A DNA stretch of 64,000 nt from Ashinkailepas kermadecensis (Eukaryota; Arthropoda; Thecostraca; Neolepadidae), in NCBI GenBank assembly GCA_034440615.1, contig JAOTOM010004389.1:62001-126000 (forward strand), given 5' to 3'. This document shows, piece by piece, positions 34,790 to 47,385 of the stretch; position 1 is the stretch's first letter, and each line of letters opens with the position of its first letter. Under the pieces are notes generated by a model. It was not told where the DNA came from. It was given only the letters and a program-made list of their open reading frames with translations, and made no database searches. The position numbers and the translations under genes were made by a program.

Positions 34790-35430
34790 TCTATAAACCT
34801 TGAAAAAAGGAGTGCACACGCACTCAACGCACATGACCTAGACATGACACCGGAGCGAAATGGCACACGATGTATCGCCACGCTGTTCGAACTATCGTCA
34901 CAAGTGGTCGTCAGCAGCATGGCAACGGGTTTATCCGCAACACAAAGACTGATGTCACGACTGCGCAAGACCGTCGCAAGTCTTAACAGGGTACGCACTA
35001 GATTTCAGCACAAGGCATCTAGCACTCGCCATAGGCGCCCAAACGACTGAAGCGTTCCACAATCCGCACAGACATTACACAGTTTCACAATGTGGTGTAG
35101 ACCCGAAACAAACCGCCCATCCACTAACGCATCCCCGGCGGGATCCTCATTTCCGCCCAACGCTAGTTATAACAATTGGTACACTAGCATCTTATTCTAA
35201 CATCGCGCAACCTCACATCATACACGCGTTTACACTGTAACTAACGACTATTCTAACAACACCCAACCAGGAGCTCGCTTAACCCGACTCGATCGTCGCA
35301 ACACAGTTGGCGGTACACTTGGGGGAAGTCCAGGCCCGGGGTCACCTGTCTCTGACCCCACTCCCTCCACGGATGGGACAACATCAGGGCTTTCTCTTCC
35401 TAAGCTAACCGTAGTGCCCGTCAACGCCGA
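34790..35430 (-). other. Non-coding 3' part of the gypsy element
   Basis: Between the pol stop and the candidate 3' LTR. No envelope-like frame is seen. A TATA-like CTATAAACC lies just inside the repeat at about 34790. Confidence 0.4.
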
Positions 35431-38400
35431 TTATCTCCTGACAGCGGGGCACCCATCCCCTTCTTCCCTCTGAACGGAAGTTGCTTGGGTGGGACCCAGA
35501 TCGCCGCTGTTACTGTCGTCACCACCAGCCGCTAACGCATCCGCGCCGAGATCCCCACTTTCCCCAACGACGCGAGTTCCGAGAGCGGTGCTTCCGGAGG
35601 AAGGATGTGAACCCCCTTCGCCTCCAGATTCCAGCACGCCAGGTCGGAATATGCCACATCGAACGGGTGGTGCGGGTGACCCAACCCCGGACGCCGGGGC
35701 GAGCGGCTCACCGACGCCCTGCCTCTCATCATCCACACTCAAGCCACGTCCTGCTGGTGTGTCTGTTACACCAGCTGCACATCCAGGCACTGCATCCCTG
35801 GTCACCTGAGCGGTCGTTGGTTGCAGTCTGTTATGATGCACTAGAATCGTCTTTCTGCTTCCGTGCAGACGTATCCGATAATTTACATCACCCACTCGGC
35901 TTAGGACTGTTGCCGGCTTCCAGGGGCGGACAAACTTATAATACTGACCTCTCGGCACGACACTCTTATACAACAGGACCTGATCACCAGCCTGAAAGGT
36001 ATGCTCGCTCAGCTTCTTTTCGTAGGCTCTCTTGTTGCGCGCGTGTCGCCTATTCGACGCAGCGATCCCAAACTCTCTCGCTTTGCGCAGACTGGTACAC
36101 AGGTTGTCCACGTACTCGGACACCGTCCGAGATTTCGCCACCGTAGGCGCGTGCAGATTCGCTTCCGCTGGGAGCCGGGGCTCTCGAGCGAACATGAGAA
36201 AGTAGGGCGAATAGCCGAGCGACGAATGCACCTGGGACCGATACCCGAGCATCAACAGCGGCAGATGAACATCCCATTCCGAATGATTGTCATCTAGATA
36301 TCTCGCCAACATCGTGATGATAGTCCGCATTATCCTTTCGACCTTTGAGTTACCTTCGGTGTGGTACGCGGAGATCCGTGATTTTTCAATGCCGAGGATA
36401 CGGCAGGTTTCCGTCATGACAGACCCTACAAAATTCGCGGCGCAATCGGAGTGCAAGCGCCGTGGACAGCCGAACCGAGCGACAAACTCGTTCACAATGG
36501 TCGTCGCCACTGTCGTCGCTTTCATATCCGGAAGAGGATACACCTCACACCAGCGGGTGAAGTGATCACACACAACCAACAGAGGCTTGTTCCCGCTTCC
36601 GGTAATCGGCAGACCGGTCAAAAAGTCAATGGAAATCGTATCAAAAGGTTCATCTGAGTAGAGCTCACCAAGGGATGCACGTGGCCGCGGGATCGGTTGG
36701 CTGTGTAAGGTGCACTTCTGGCACTTGCGACAAAACTCCTCGGTTTCAGCCGACATTTGACTCCACCAGAACCGAATCCTCGCCTGGGTCAACAATTTCT
36801 CGGCCCCAAAATGTCCTCCTGTTGGACCAGCATGAAGCGAGGTTAGTACTCCAGGCACCAGCTGCCTTGGAACCACCAGCTGCAACCGCTCGCTCTCACC
36901 AGCGCGTGGCTTGTACATTCGATACAAAATGCCATCAGTCAACTGCAGTCGTCTCCACTGCTTAAACAGTGGCCTAGAGGAACCTGACACCGTGGTTCGT
37001 CGCGGCTTAACTCCAGCCGACAAATGTTTCCCAATTTCACTTATGCTAGGGTCCTTATCCTGTTCCTGTCGCAGATAACTCAAGGACCAGGAGGAAGCAT
37101 CCACCTCGCGAACTGACTCAGCTACTTCGCCGGTCTGTGTCTCCGCATCCACTCTGTCTGCCGGACGCCTACTCAGCGTGTCCGCCACCGGATTCTGCAC
37201 ACCCGGGCGAAACACTATCTCATAATCAAACTCGGACAAGATCTCAAACCAACGAGCGAACATGCCGGAAGGCTGCTTGAAGTTTATGAGCCATTGCAGG
37301 CTGGCGTGGTCGGTACGAATCCTAAACTTACGGCCCAACAAATAGTGTCTAAACTGCTGCACGAACAGAACGCACGCTAGCAACTCTCTACGAGTTGTAC
37401 TGTAATTACGTTGAGACTTGGACAAGTTCCGACTCGCATACGCCAGCGGTTTCTCTTCGCCATCCTGTTCCTGCAGGAGAACGGCTCCAGCACTCAAGTC
37501 CGAACAATCACAGTCCAGAATGAACATACAAGCGTCCGCGCCGAACCTGGGCAGCGAAATCACAGGCGAAGTCAACAGCGCCACCTTCAGTGCTTCGAAC
37601 GATGCTAGCGCCTCCTCTGACCAACTAAACTTTACGTCTTTCCCCGTCAGCGAAAACAGCGGCGCTGCCATCTCAGCGAACGATCGCACATACATCCGAA
37701 AGAACGTTGCTAGCCCTAGAAAACTACTCAACTCTTTTTGGGTGCGTGGAGTGGGCCACTCAGCCAGCTGCCGGATCTTTTCAGGGTCAGCAGACAAGCC
37801 CTCGGGGGTCAATACATGACCCAGAAATGTTACTTCCGTTCGGAACAACTCGCACTTTCCCGGATTCAACGTAAGACCTGCCTGCTGTAGCCTTTCCAAG
37901 ACAGCATCCAGCTTAGTCAGGACATCATCAAAGTCTGCTCCATGCACTATGACGTCATCAAAATAGTTCACGTACGACAGGGGACGCAAATCACCTAAAA
38001 CTATATCCAACAGACGCGCACTCGTAGACGGGGCCGACTTGCACCCAAATGGCATACGAACAAACCGATGTGCACCGAATGGAGTCACAATCGTAGTCTT
38101 ATCTCTATCCCGTTCATCAATGCTTACCTAAAAATACGCATTATTCAAATCTAGGACACACCACATCTTCGATCCTGCCAAGATCTCAATAGTGTCGTCA
38201 ATCCTCGGAATAATCGGATATGACGAGGGCGTCGTCACGGCATTCAACTGTCTCATGTCAGCGCACATCCTGTACTGCCCAGACTTCTTCCTTACCAAAC
38301 ATATGGGGGAAGCCCAACCCCCTCCATCAGACTCCTCGAGAACTCCTTGTTCTACTAATGTCTCGATTTGCGCCCTCACCTCGTTCCGCAAATGGGGTGG

Positions 38401-39423
38401 TACACGCCGGGCCGCCTGACTCACAGGCGCATGGTCACCAGTATCAATCGTATGCGTCGTCACCGTGGTGTGGCCCAAATGACCATCAAACATCGACTTA
38501 TGCTTGTCGATAACTCGTCTGACCGCCTCCTTCTGTGCGTCTGACAATGGGGACTTACTCAGGTCAATATGCCGACTTGGTTCTACGTATTTCGAAGCTG
38601 GCTCGCCGTCACTACCCCAGGAGTACAAGCTGTGCTCGCCGAACCCCACCTCAAGTTCGCCAATTTCTGAGCGTCTAGGAATGCTAATTGGCTCCGTCGT
38701 AATATTACGGACGACAAATGGGACAGAACTCCCTACTACATCGACCACTGCTGGAACAAACTCGAGACCACAAATGTTCAACGACGGCTCCACTACAGCT
38801 GAGCCTATGTAGTCACAATTGGGCACCCATGCCCTCAGAACTGTTTCCTCACCCGGTGCAATTATGACACTACTCGACATCACCAAACGACCAACTGACA
38901 CGGCCTCCGCCGACACCGAGCGAACTGACTCAGCCGGGGTTAATATCAATCTCCTTCTCTTCATATCAATCACGCATGGACAAGCTCGCAGAAAGTCAAG
39001 CCCCAGTAGGCACGGCACATATATGTGGTCCGACACGAAAACACTCATGTTCACTGGCGTTCCGTCAACATGGAAGCACAGAGTGGCTTTGCCAGCCAGT
39101 GGCAGCTCATCTCGTGACGCCGTCTTGGCCCGCACTGCAGTCTTACGTAACCTCGGTGAATTTGGCAAAAGGTCGAACGCTGCTTGGTTCAGAATACTAA
39201 TGTTGCTCCCTGTGTCCAGCAGACACTTACAGTCGACTCCCGAAATCTTAGCCACAAATGTCATGTCCTCGTTCAGTGAAACCCATCGGTCGCCTGGGTC
39301 ACAATTGCAAACACGTCTGACAGCTTTCAAGTCCAACCCGCCCGGGCGTATCGCACGTCCGGTCACCGTCAGCTTTATTCTCACACTCTCGCGGCCGGGG
39401 GTCTTTTGGCGCGAAAGCAGCAA
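35431..39423 (-). pseudogene. Ty3/gypsy pol with one internal stop, no gag
   Basis: This encodes the enzymes of an LTR retrotransposon. In order on the minus strand: aspartic protease (LLDTGS at 39208-39219), reverse transcriptase (DLNNAYF near 38132-38150; YFDD near 37960), RNase H (LDCDCSDLSAGAVLL near 37510; TDHASLQWL near 37300), integrase zinc finger (H-x-H ... CRKCQKC near 36720-36830), catalytic core (SIDFLTGLP near 36620, HSDCAANF near 36440, GNSKVER near 36345: the D, D and E are all present) and a C-terminal region with YKFVRPW. A Ser/Gly-rich tail ends at 35431. The only break is TAG at 38128-38130, where the frame continues unchanged on both sides; a CAG-to-TAG change is the simplest cause. 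Upstream, the protease begins almost directly after the candidate LTR at 39304-39485, so gag is missing. Confidence 0.9.
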
Positions 39424-39485
39424 GCCAGTCGGAATGCACGCGTCGCCTTGGCGACGCGCGGGACCATGACGTCACCCGTCTACAC
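39304..39485 (-). repeat. Candidate 5' LTR of the gag-less gypsy element
   Basis: Direct repeat partner of 34610-34789. The pol frame is open right through it (from a methionine at 39423), which is odd for an LTR and suggests that gag loss fused the LTR to the protease region. Confidence 0.5.
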
Positions 39486-39814
39486 ACTGATAGATCACGG
39501 TCTCTATATTCACAGTACACGCTCTGACTATGCACGCTGTCGTCTCGAGCCTTGCTCTGACGCGACTGGTCCTGTCGGGGCGAACAGCCGGGAGTGGGTC
39601 GCGCGTCCGTGGTGCCATAACCATAAACCACGGTCCGCGCTCCGCACATGCAACACACACCCCCTCCCCCCCTCCAAGTTCAAGGTCAGGTTCCAGACTA
39701 TATGCCAACGACTACTTCACATCCCCACCTCTCCTCCGAGTCCACGACGACCACAGGCTGTTGGGGTCGACTCATAACAATCTGCCGCCACAGCTCGGGC
39801 TACAGCACAATGCG
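39486..39814. other. No gene recognised
   Basis: A short stretch between the gypsy element and the next gypsy remnant; nothing identified. Confidence 0.3.
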
Positions 39815-40507
39815 TCACAATATGGACATTGCACCGGCGAGTGCAGGAATGCTACCCGTAAGAAGGAAGGCTGGGATATATTTGGAGACGATCGGGGTGG
39901 TGAGAACGCCTGCCGCTACGGCGGGGGTGGGCGGACGGGTCGGTAGCTGTGGGAGCGGTGACCGGCGGTCGGTCACCGCGTCCGCAAAGCGAACAGTGCG
40001 CGGTCGGCGAGTCGGCGCGGCCTGACTGGGCGGCGCGGACGGACACGGCGATGTGCACACGGACACGAGCGGGCGGAATGGGCGCAGGAAGCGGCGGTTG
40101 CGCCAATATATGCGGCCACTGGGGAGCTTCACTAAGAGGTCACGCCGTCGGCCTACACCAACTACAGTGCCTCACCGGTCCCATAATCCGGTCGAGGGGT
40201 CCTGAAGGGACATGTGAGTCCCCACGCGCAGGCTGGGCAGTGGCATGGTCGCTCGGTCATAGCGGTCACGGGCCGCCTGCCGGAGCGAGTCGGCGCTGGC
40301 GTCAGACATCAGTGGCTCTCGTTGCTGGCGAGGCAGCCGCCCACGGCATGCCTGACAGGAGCCAACTGTGTCTGCAACATCGCGGTCGATGCCGGCCCAG
40401 CAAACAGACTGCGTGCGCGGCGCTGAGTGCGTTCGACTCCTTGGTGTGAGCCATGCAGGCGCTGCAGAGTTTCTGCTCTGAGGCTTCTGGGGATAACCAG
40501 ACGAGGG
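39815..40507 (-). pseudogene. Gypsy integrase remnant lacking its catalytic core
   Basis: From 40507 downward the minus strand reads RLVIPRSLRAETLQRLH and then HQGVERTQRRAR, followed by a one-base frame change. It continues as CWAGIDRDVADTVGSCQAC and LPRQQREPL, together making the HHCC zinc-binding domain of a K02A2.6-type gypsy integrase. Within a few codons it jumps to ARDRYDRATMPLPSLRVG and SLQDPSTGLWDR, and then, after stops, to KLPSGRIYWRNRRFLRPF (about 40132-40070), all of which belong to the integrase C-terminus. The roughly 200-residue D,D,E core between these domains is absent. Confidence 0.75.
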
Positions 40508-41384
40508 CCACATATCAGGATGCTGATAATTTCCAGAAACCTACACCTATGGCAGCTACCAGGGGAATTGTTGTGTATACCTTAAGAGTGCAACTACCCC
40601 AGGGACGGATACATGAGACCACTGGGGTATGCCCCTCCCCATGGAAAGATGGCGCCCATCTGACCGGGGTACCTGTCTGGGAATACAAGAGTGCAACGAC
40701 TCCCCTCGCTGAATTTTCAGCCGAAGACGCTGCTCTAAGGGGAAATGCACCCTCTTGAGGGTAAACGGTGCCCTTTTCAGTACGGTCGAGTGCACACATC
40801 CCTCCTCTCAACAGACATTCAGGAAAATACGCACTTCCAGTGACTTTCGCAGCGGCGGTCCTCCGAGGAAATGTCGCCCCCCCTCCCCCAGACGAGTGTC
40901 GCCATGGAAGTTTCTGGATCCGCCTCTGACCTATCCGTTTGCGCAATGTTGAGATCCCCTGGCCGAAGTAAGTCTGGAAAGCTCACACTACACGCACAGT
41001 GATGGTAGTTTCAAATGTAAAATTTGATAATTTGGTTGGGAAATTACACCCAGGCGGGAACAAATTGTAAATAGTTATGCGTTGCTTCCGGATACTCAAT
41101 ATTCCTTTTCCACATTTGCATTAGCCCATGACAAAAACAAGACAGATGGTAACCCAAAAATATATGCTGCATACATGATGGAATGGAATAAGAGATAAAC
41201 CGTAAACGATATCGTGCATTATGTACGAAACATCACACCAATCGCTGAGGACATCAGCTACACAATTCAGATCACATCACACAATATACAGGTCTCATAA
41301 GCGGCGGATCCAGGAGCAGAGTGCCACGCCCACCCATCATGCAAAGAGCGGGGGCATGGCACATGGGCATGCCCCGACCTTTTA
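40508..41384. other. No gene recognised; possible TIR-like ends
   Basis: A GCGGATCCAGG motif at about 41303 and its complement CTGGATCCGCC at about 40918 resemble the ends of the hAT-like insert at 688-1360, but no complete element can be delimited. Confidence 0.3.
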
Positions 41385-41945
41385 AGCCCCTAGCGTGATT
41401 TTCAGGGGCCCGGTCCGTCTCTTTGGGGCCACCATCGTGATTTTCAAGGGCCACCGCATGACTTTTTGGGAGCCCCAGCGTGATTTTCAGGGTCCTCCGG
41501 CTCGAACTTTTGAGTCCCAGCGTGATTTTTAGGGGCCAGGCCAGTCTTTTGGGTTCCCCAGCGTCATTCTCGATGACCACCACACGACTTCTTGTCCCCA
41601 AGCATGATTTGAATGGGGCCTGGCGCGACTTTTTGGGACCCCAATGGTATTTTCAGGGCCCCGGTCACACTTTTTGCCAACCCCAGGCAATGTCATATTG
41701 GGAGCCATGAAGCGATTTTTGAGGCCCCAACGTACTTTTCAGGGGCCTCGTTGCAATTTTTGGGCCCCAGTCATTTTCAGCGGTCTCTGCGTGACTTCTT
41801 GGGGCCCCCAATGTGATTTTTGTTATGAGCTCCGGTGCAATCCTTGGGGGCCCAGTGGGATTTTTAAGCGGTCCGGTGCAATTTTTATGTACCCCGGCGA
41901 CATTATTGGGTGCCCCAACAGTCTCAGGGATTGTGGGACAAAAGG
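41385..41945 (+). repeat. Degenerate ~30-bp repeat, T-rich core and GGCCC flanks (block 1)
   Basis: Successive phrases such as agcgtgattttcaggggccc, gcgtgatttttaggggccag, gcgactttttgggaccccaa and gcaatttttgggccccagt recur every 25-40 bp. Units are too diverged and variable in length for a simple minisatellite, but the pattern G-Y-G-N2-ATTTTT-N-GGG-N-CCC is plain. Three further blocks follow downstream. Confidence 0.7.
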
Positions 41946-42196
41946 GAACTGTCCCCTTTGCCCCTTCAGTAGGCCACTGGCTCTACCCAGACACTGAAAT
42001 TACCTATAGGCGAAACCAGAAACTCAGCTCCGAACTCCCCAACACGAAGTAATTAATCTTAGGAAACTTCTTCCGCTCCAATCTTCCACTTTTCACAAGC
42101 AAAAAGCATGGACACCGCTAATGCGGCGGGCAATTCACGTCCTACTCGCATGTGTCGCCGCCCTGGCGGCTGCGTCTGGAAGCTTTCGCGCGTTGT

Positions 42197-42712
42197 CTCC
42201 CATTATCACATTGCATTCCTTTAAATTGTATATCAGATGTTCTACATTAGCGAATTAATATCCAATGGTCTCAAATAAACCGACATAAAATCAGCTGCCT
42301 TCTGATGCCATATTCGACTACTTTTATAAATATTTAACCCTGTCATTTTTGCACTCAATTCCAGTATTTGTGTCTCGAATTATCACATTGTATTCCTTTA
42401 AATTGTATATCAGATGTTCTACATTACCGAATTAATTTCCAATGGTCTCAAATAAACCGACATAAAATCAGTTGCTTTCTGATGCCATTCTTGACTGCTT
42501 TTATAGATATCTAACCCCGTCATTTTTCACTAAATTCCTGGATTTGTGTCTCGAATTATCACATTATATTGCTTTAAATTGTATATCCGATGTTCTACAT
42601 TAGCGAAAAAAAATGTAAATGGTCTCCAACAAACAGAAAAAAATTAGCTGCCTTGTGATGCCATACTCGACTGCTTTTATACATATCTAACCCTGTCATT
42701 TTTCACCTTTTG
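42197..42712. repeat. ~177-bp satellite, three monomers
   Basis: ttatcacattgyattccttt ... ccctgtcatttttcac recurs at about 42203, 42380 and 42556. The third monomer is the most diverged. AT-rich monomers of this length are typical of satellite DNA. Confidence 0.93.
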
Positions 42713-43009
42713 ACATGAAGCTTTAAGGCATGAATGATGTTCTGGCATGTCTCGATGCACGTCAAGCGCTGACAGTTGCTGCCTAGAGGATCCGAAGGGC
42801 CGCCGAACGGCGACACGACAAAAATAAAGTTCCAGCCTTGATCAATACCAAGCAACAGCGAGGAGAACGCCAAAATCGCGCTGTGGCCCAGATAAGGACA
42901 ATGGGCCCCGCGAACTAGCACCAAGCCCCCAACTCTCGCACTTGGGACTCAAAATTGATGTCGGTAGTCCCATAAATTCTGGTCGGGGCGTGAAGAAAAT
43001 CCCCTCGGG

Positions 43010-43935
43010 GCTCCGAAAAAAATTGCGTCTATGACTCCAAATAAGCACAGCGTGGCCAAAAAATCGTATAGGGACCCGACAAGAATAAAGCCGGAGCCCT
43101 CTAAAATAGAGAGATTCCAAAAGATAAATGTCCGAGCCAGAAAAATCGCTCCTCAGCCTAAACATACCACCAGATGCCTAAAAAATCGCGTACGGCACCG
43201 AAACATGCGTATCGGAGCTCGGAAAATTGCGACGGGACACCAAAAATGTCGCCGGAGGCCCGAAGGATCAGGCCGTGGCTCGAACTTTGCATGATTCAGA
43301 AGAAGTCACCAAAAATTGCGTCGAGCCCAGAAAACTGGCGTCGGGTTCCCCCGGAACCACGCGCCTGGGCCGGAAAAGTCGCGCCGGGACACCGAGAAAC
43401 TATGCCGGAGCCACCAATGTCGTGCTGGGTTCCCACAAATGTGAGCGAGGAGCCACAAATAAACACAACGGGACCCTAAGAGCACAACTGGATGCCGAAA
43501 ATGCACCGGGCCCTCCAAAGCGTACCGGGCCTGGCAAAAAAGCGGCAGGGCCTTAAAACATACGGTGCAACTCTAAATAAACACTCCGTGGGGTGAAAAA
43601 AAAAGTACAGAGTGGCCTCGAAGCACACGGGGGCCTTGAGACCGCATGGGGGCTTCAAAAACAGGCTTGGGGCCTCAAAAGTCGACATGGTCGTAGAAAA
43701 AGAACAAAAAGACCGGGCACAAAATAAAGACGTCGGGTTCCGCGCAAACGCGCCGATACCTGACAAATATCGTCGGTGCGCAACAAAGGCAACACAATTA
43801 TAAAACGCGCCGATACCTGACAAATATCGTCGGTGCGCAACAAAGGCAACACAATTATAACAAAGAGCCGGGGTCGCTAAAATGTACCGGACCCATTACA
43901 ATAATTGGTTGGAGCCCAAAATACATCCGTCGACA
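43010..43935 (-). repeat. Degenerate ~30-bp repeat, block 2 (inverted)
   Basis: Same pattern as block 1 but reverse-complemented: phrases such as cctaaaaaatcgcg, ggagctcggaaaattgcgac, gggccggaaaagtcgcgcc and cgggacaccgagaaactatg recur every 25-35 bp. Confidence 0.68.
43749..43862. repeat. 57-bp tandem duplication
   Basis: cgcgccgatacctgacaaat ... ggcaacacaattataa is present twice with a 57-bp period and no visible difference, inside the degenerate repeat block 2. Confidence 0.93.
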
Positions 43936-44524
43936 GAGAAGAACGCAAAAGGTCCAAAAACGAACACCTAACTAGGGCCTCTGTTCGGTAGCCAATCTGG
44001 GAGCGTATTGAACCAAAGAGCTGAGGTGAATCAAAGCTCAGCGGGTATCCGGATTTTTTAGCAACCAGAAAACGTGGGAAGAAGAGAACTAATCATCGAA
44101 TGTAATTCAGGATGGGCCCTTGTGGCTCTTAAGTCTGAACACTTCATAAATTTATGAGGTGCCGTGTGTTGTCACCTGTCAGCTATTTTGCACTGAATTG
44201 TTGGTCCACACAATAAGCGTTCACATTCCGTTTCAACCGAGTACCACATGATGTGTTGTAGCATTTCGTTTCAAGTGGCGGATATTCTAAGGTGCACCAG
44301 GTGTGCTACAGAGATGATTGAGGTGACTGATCACCCGTCATTCCTGTTTCTGATCCTCTCCAGTATCAATCATGAAACTTCTTTGACCATGGGACAGCAA
44401 GTAAGCTACGTTCTTGCTTATTTTTTCTCCTCACCAACATCGGTGAACATTTATAACTGGGGCATCTTAAAGACGTATAGTACTAAATCAAGGAAACTAG
44501 GGCACACAACATACCCATTAGTGA
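43936..44524. other. Intergenic with a LINE 3' tail fragment
   Basis: atgggcccttgtggctctta and the following bases at 44112-44160 match the 3' end of the CR1-like LINEs. Nothing else is recognised. Confidence 0.4.
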
Positions 44525-44940
44525 GGCTGTAATGAGCTTGCACCCGCCCCCCCCCCCACACACACACGCACATAGCGGAAATTAAATAAATTGTATTTGA
44601 ACAGTAATACTAATGGTTTCCCTCGCACCAGGAAGATAAGCCTATTGTTACAAAATAATCCATCAGTCGTGAAAAGAGTTCCAAGTCCAGCGAGAAGTTG
44701 AATTTGAAATTTGAAAGTACTTATACTGCGATGTTAGTTCTTTTCCAGCACCACATGTTGCTGTTAGCCATAGGCGCGTCCAGCCCCCATCCCACACCCC
44801 CTCACCCCAGCTTAGCGGTGAAAGATGTGTGTTAATTAATCAAATTTTCCAGTTATCTATCCAAAGTGTTCATGGTACTTTGCGAAATTCCTGGGTACCC
44901 TGGCCCACCCACTTTTGAGACATTCCTACGCCTATGCCTC
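44525..44940 (-). repeat. ~410-bp dispersed repeat, copy 2
   Basis: Inverted counterpart of 34126-34545. It contains a C11 run followed by (CA)n at its left edge (44542-44570), where the other copy is shorter. Confidence 0.7.
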
Positions 44941-45364
44941 AGACTGCTGAAATTACACCTGTACATATCACTTCGAAATGTACACTTTTCCAATTTCAGG
45001 CATGCCAGTTAATAACGGCCGGTTGCCAAAACGCCAACGTTTATGCACGTGTACACCCGCCTTGCGCATTCGGCGTATACGCCACACTTCGTGCGATTCT
45101 ATAGTTTCTGCTAGGCCTCCTATGCCTTGCTAATTGCTGCCACATGATAGTTTTGCGCTGTATTTGACGTCATGAAATGCTTCATATGAGATTTGGGTGG
45201 GAAAATTTGCTTCATTCAATGCGTTGATTAGTTCCCTTCTTTCCACATTTTCTGGTGGTTGAGAAATCCGCGTAACCGCTGTTCTTTGATACCCTTCATC
45301 TCCTTGGTTAAACATACTCCCAGATTGGCTACCGAACCGAGTCTTTGTCTTGGTGTTATTTTGG

Positions 45365-45660
45365 ACCCGTTGGGCTTTCCTTCGTCTACATATGTGTTTT
45401 GGGGCTCCAGCCAATTTTTGTTAGGAACCCGGCAATTTTTGAGGCCCCCGTCTCTTGTTAGGGGTTTGTTGCTTTTTGTGCAACGATGCATTTTGTTTGG
45501 TACCAGCGCGTTTTCGAATCCCCCGATGTGTTTTTAGTGCCCAGTCTTTTTGTTCTTTTTTAGGACCATGGCGCTTCTTGCGAGCCAAAACCTGTTTTTT
45601 AAGCCATCATGCGATCTCATGGCCTATGTGTGCTTCGAGGGCCACCGGTGTTTTGTTAGA
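45365..45660 (+). repeat. Degenerate ~30-bp repeat, block 3
   Basis: ccagccaatttttgttaggaa, ccggcaatttttgaggccccc, cagcgcgttttcgaatcccc and ccgatgtgtttttagtgccc repeat the block 1 pattern in the same orientation. Confidence 0.65.
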
Positions 45661-46560
45661 GCTCCCAGTTTCTTCCCAGTGGAATGCAACCAAGGCGATA
45701 ACCAGGTGGCGTCATCCCTACTGCGCATCTTTCTGCGCAGGTTCTTAAATGACGTCATCTTGGGTACACACTTAACGTGGGCCCAGCCGCTAACATGTTG
45801 CCGAATATGTGCAACGTATGTACACTATGGGAAAGGCATAACATTTTAAGAGGTATAGGTCCAAAATATAGAGCATCGAAGTTTTGGAAACGACCTCCAG
45901 TACCTTTTATATGCATATTCTACCCGAAAGAGCCTTCAAAGGGACGTAGAACATGTCAAATACGGCATAGAATTATCATTTTACCGCGGCGAGATGCAGT
46001 AGACATATCTGAAGCGTAGGCGTCGCTACGATGGGACCAGGTGGGGGGGGGCTGGTCCCCCAATCTGCAGCAAGTTTAGCATGGGGATTATGGTGTTGCA
46101 TGGGAAAAGTAATTGACCGGGGCAAAGGTAACTGACCGGAACACCTTTTAATCCCCCACCCCCGTCCATAGCATGTGGTAACGCCGCTGATTTAGGGGGC
46201 AAGAAAGGGGACAATTTTTTTTGCAGATCGACACGACCATAGGGAGCGATATTCGGCGGACGGACTGGAAACATGTGGCACCGAAAGCGGTCAGCATGTA
46301 TTGGTGGCATTCCCTAGCAATGCGTTCAGGATTAGATCTGGATCATCCCAAAGCACTCCTACACGTCGGCGTAGTCTTCCTAGTCGGCTTCTGTGCTGGT
46401 TCCGGTTCAAAGCACGAATGGAGGATCGCAATCAAAGTTCGTGGAGCAAAGGACACTTTGTATGTCGTTCTTTCAAATCAATGCTGATAGGCCACATGGT
46501 AAGTATCAGCAACAATGGAGTGGCATACGCCACACTTGCCCGAGAGCAATACCAGAGCCG
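45661..46560. other. No gene recognised
   Basis: Includes a G9 run near 46047 and a ggggca...accgg tandem near 46120; no coding sequence identified. Confidence 0.3.
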
Positions 46561-46564
46561 AGAA

Positions 46565-46800
46565 CAGTGCCAAGTGCCGTGAGGACGGACCGGCATAGGG
46601 AGCGCCGCCAACCTGTAAATGGTCACAGTCGCAACAGCAAAACACGCTAACACAGCGGCAGGATTGGGCGACACGAAAGCAGTGTCAAGTGCCGCCAGGA
46701 CGGGCAGCACAGGGGGCGCCGCCAGTCCGCCCCTGGTCACGGCGGCAACAGCAAGCACAGAGAAAAAGAACAGAACCGGGCGACACGACACGATACACAG
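46565..46800. repeat. ~115-bp imperfect tandem duplication
   Basis: gtgccaagtgccgtgaggac ... gggagcgccgcca near 46568 recurs as gtgtcaagtgccgccaggac ... gggggcgccgcca near 46682, each followed by ggtcac-n-gcaacagcaa. Confidence 0.85.
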
Positions 46801-47015
46801 CAGGGACGGTGACAGATGACCGGCAGTGTGAGGGTGGACATCCTATCGCTGGCTGGTGACATGTTGGCGCACCTGCCTAGATGCCCGCCACTCTGCGCTC
46901 TGCGAGCATAATTCTAGCGCAACCAGCCGATGCTCACATGCAGCCCAACTCGAGTCAGCCTCCGTGCCACACGGACATCTAGCCTCGGCTGCCGACTGCT
47001 GATGACGCTTACCAG

Positions 47016-47106
47016 GCGCCTCACGATGCTGGCCCCGCCGGTACAGGTTGAGGCCATGATGGAGCAGAAATCAGAATCCAACTGGTTTACCACCACCATC
47101 TACCAG
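47016..47106 (+). CDS. Candidate internal coding exon
   Basis: The stretch between acceptor CGCTTACCAG and donor TACCAG|GTATGT is open in only one frame, giving RLTMLAPPVQVEAMMEQK and SESNWFTTTIYQ (1 nt + 30 codons, ending in phase 0). The composition looks like protein and both splice sites are reasonable. I do not recognise the family and found no neighbouring exon, so chance remains possible. Confidence 0.3.
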
Positions 47107-47385
47107 GTATGTGGCATGTAGAGCCGGCCGCACCCGATGGTGGTGAGCCAAGAGCAGTTGTAAGACTGCTCTTACATGCCTGTAAGACTTGTAAGTTTTG
47201 TCTTACAGGCATGGCAAATTGAACAAACTATGGAATTATTGCAGTTTAAATTGTTCCTATGTTAATTTTATCTTCAAATGGCAACAAAAGAGGTTGGGAT
47301 GGTTCAGTTAGGTTGGATATTTAACTTGAAATGTTTGAAATTAAAAATGAAACTGAAAATATCATCAAAAAGGAAATTAGGCTAA

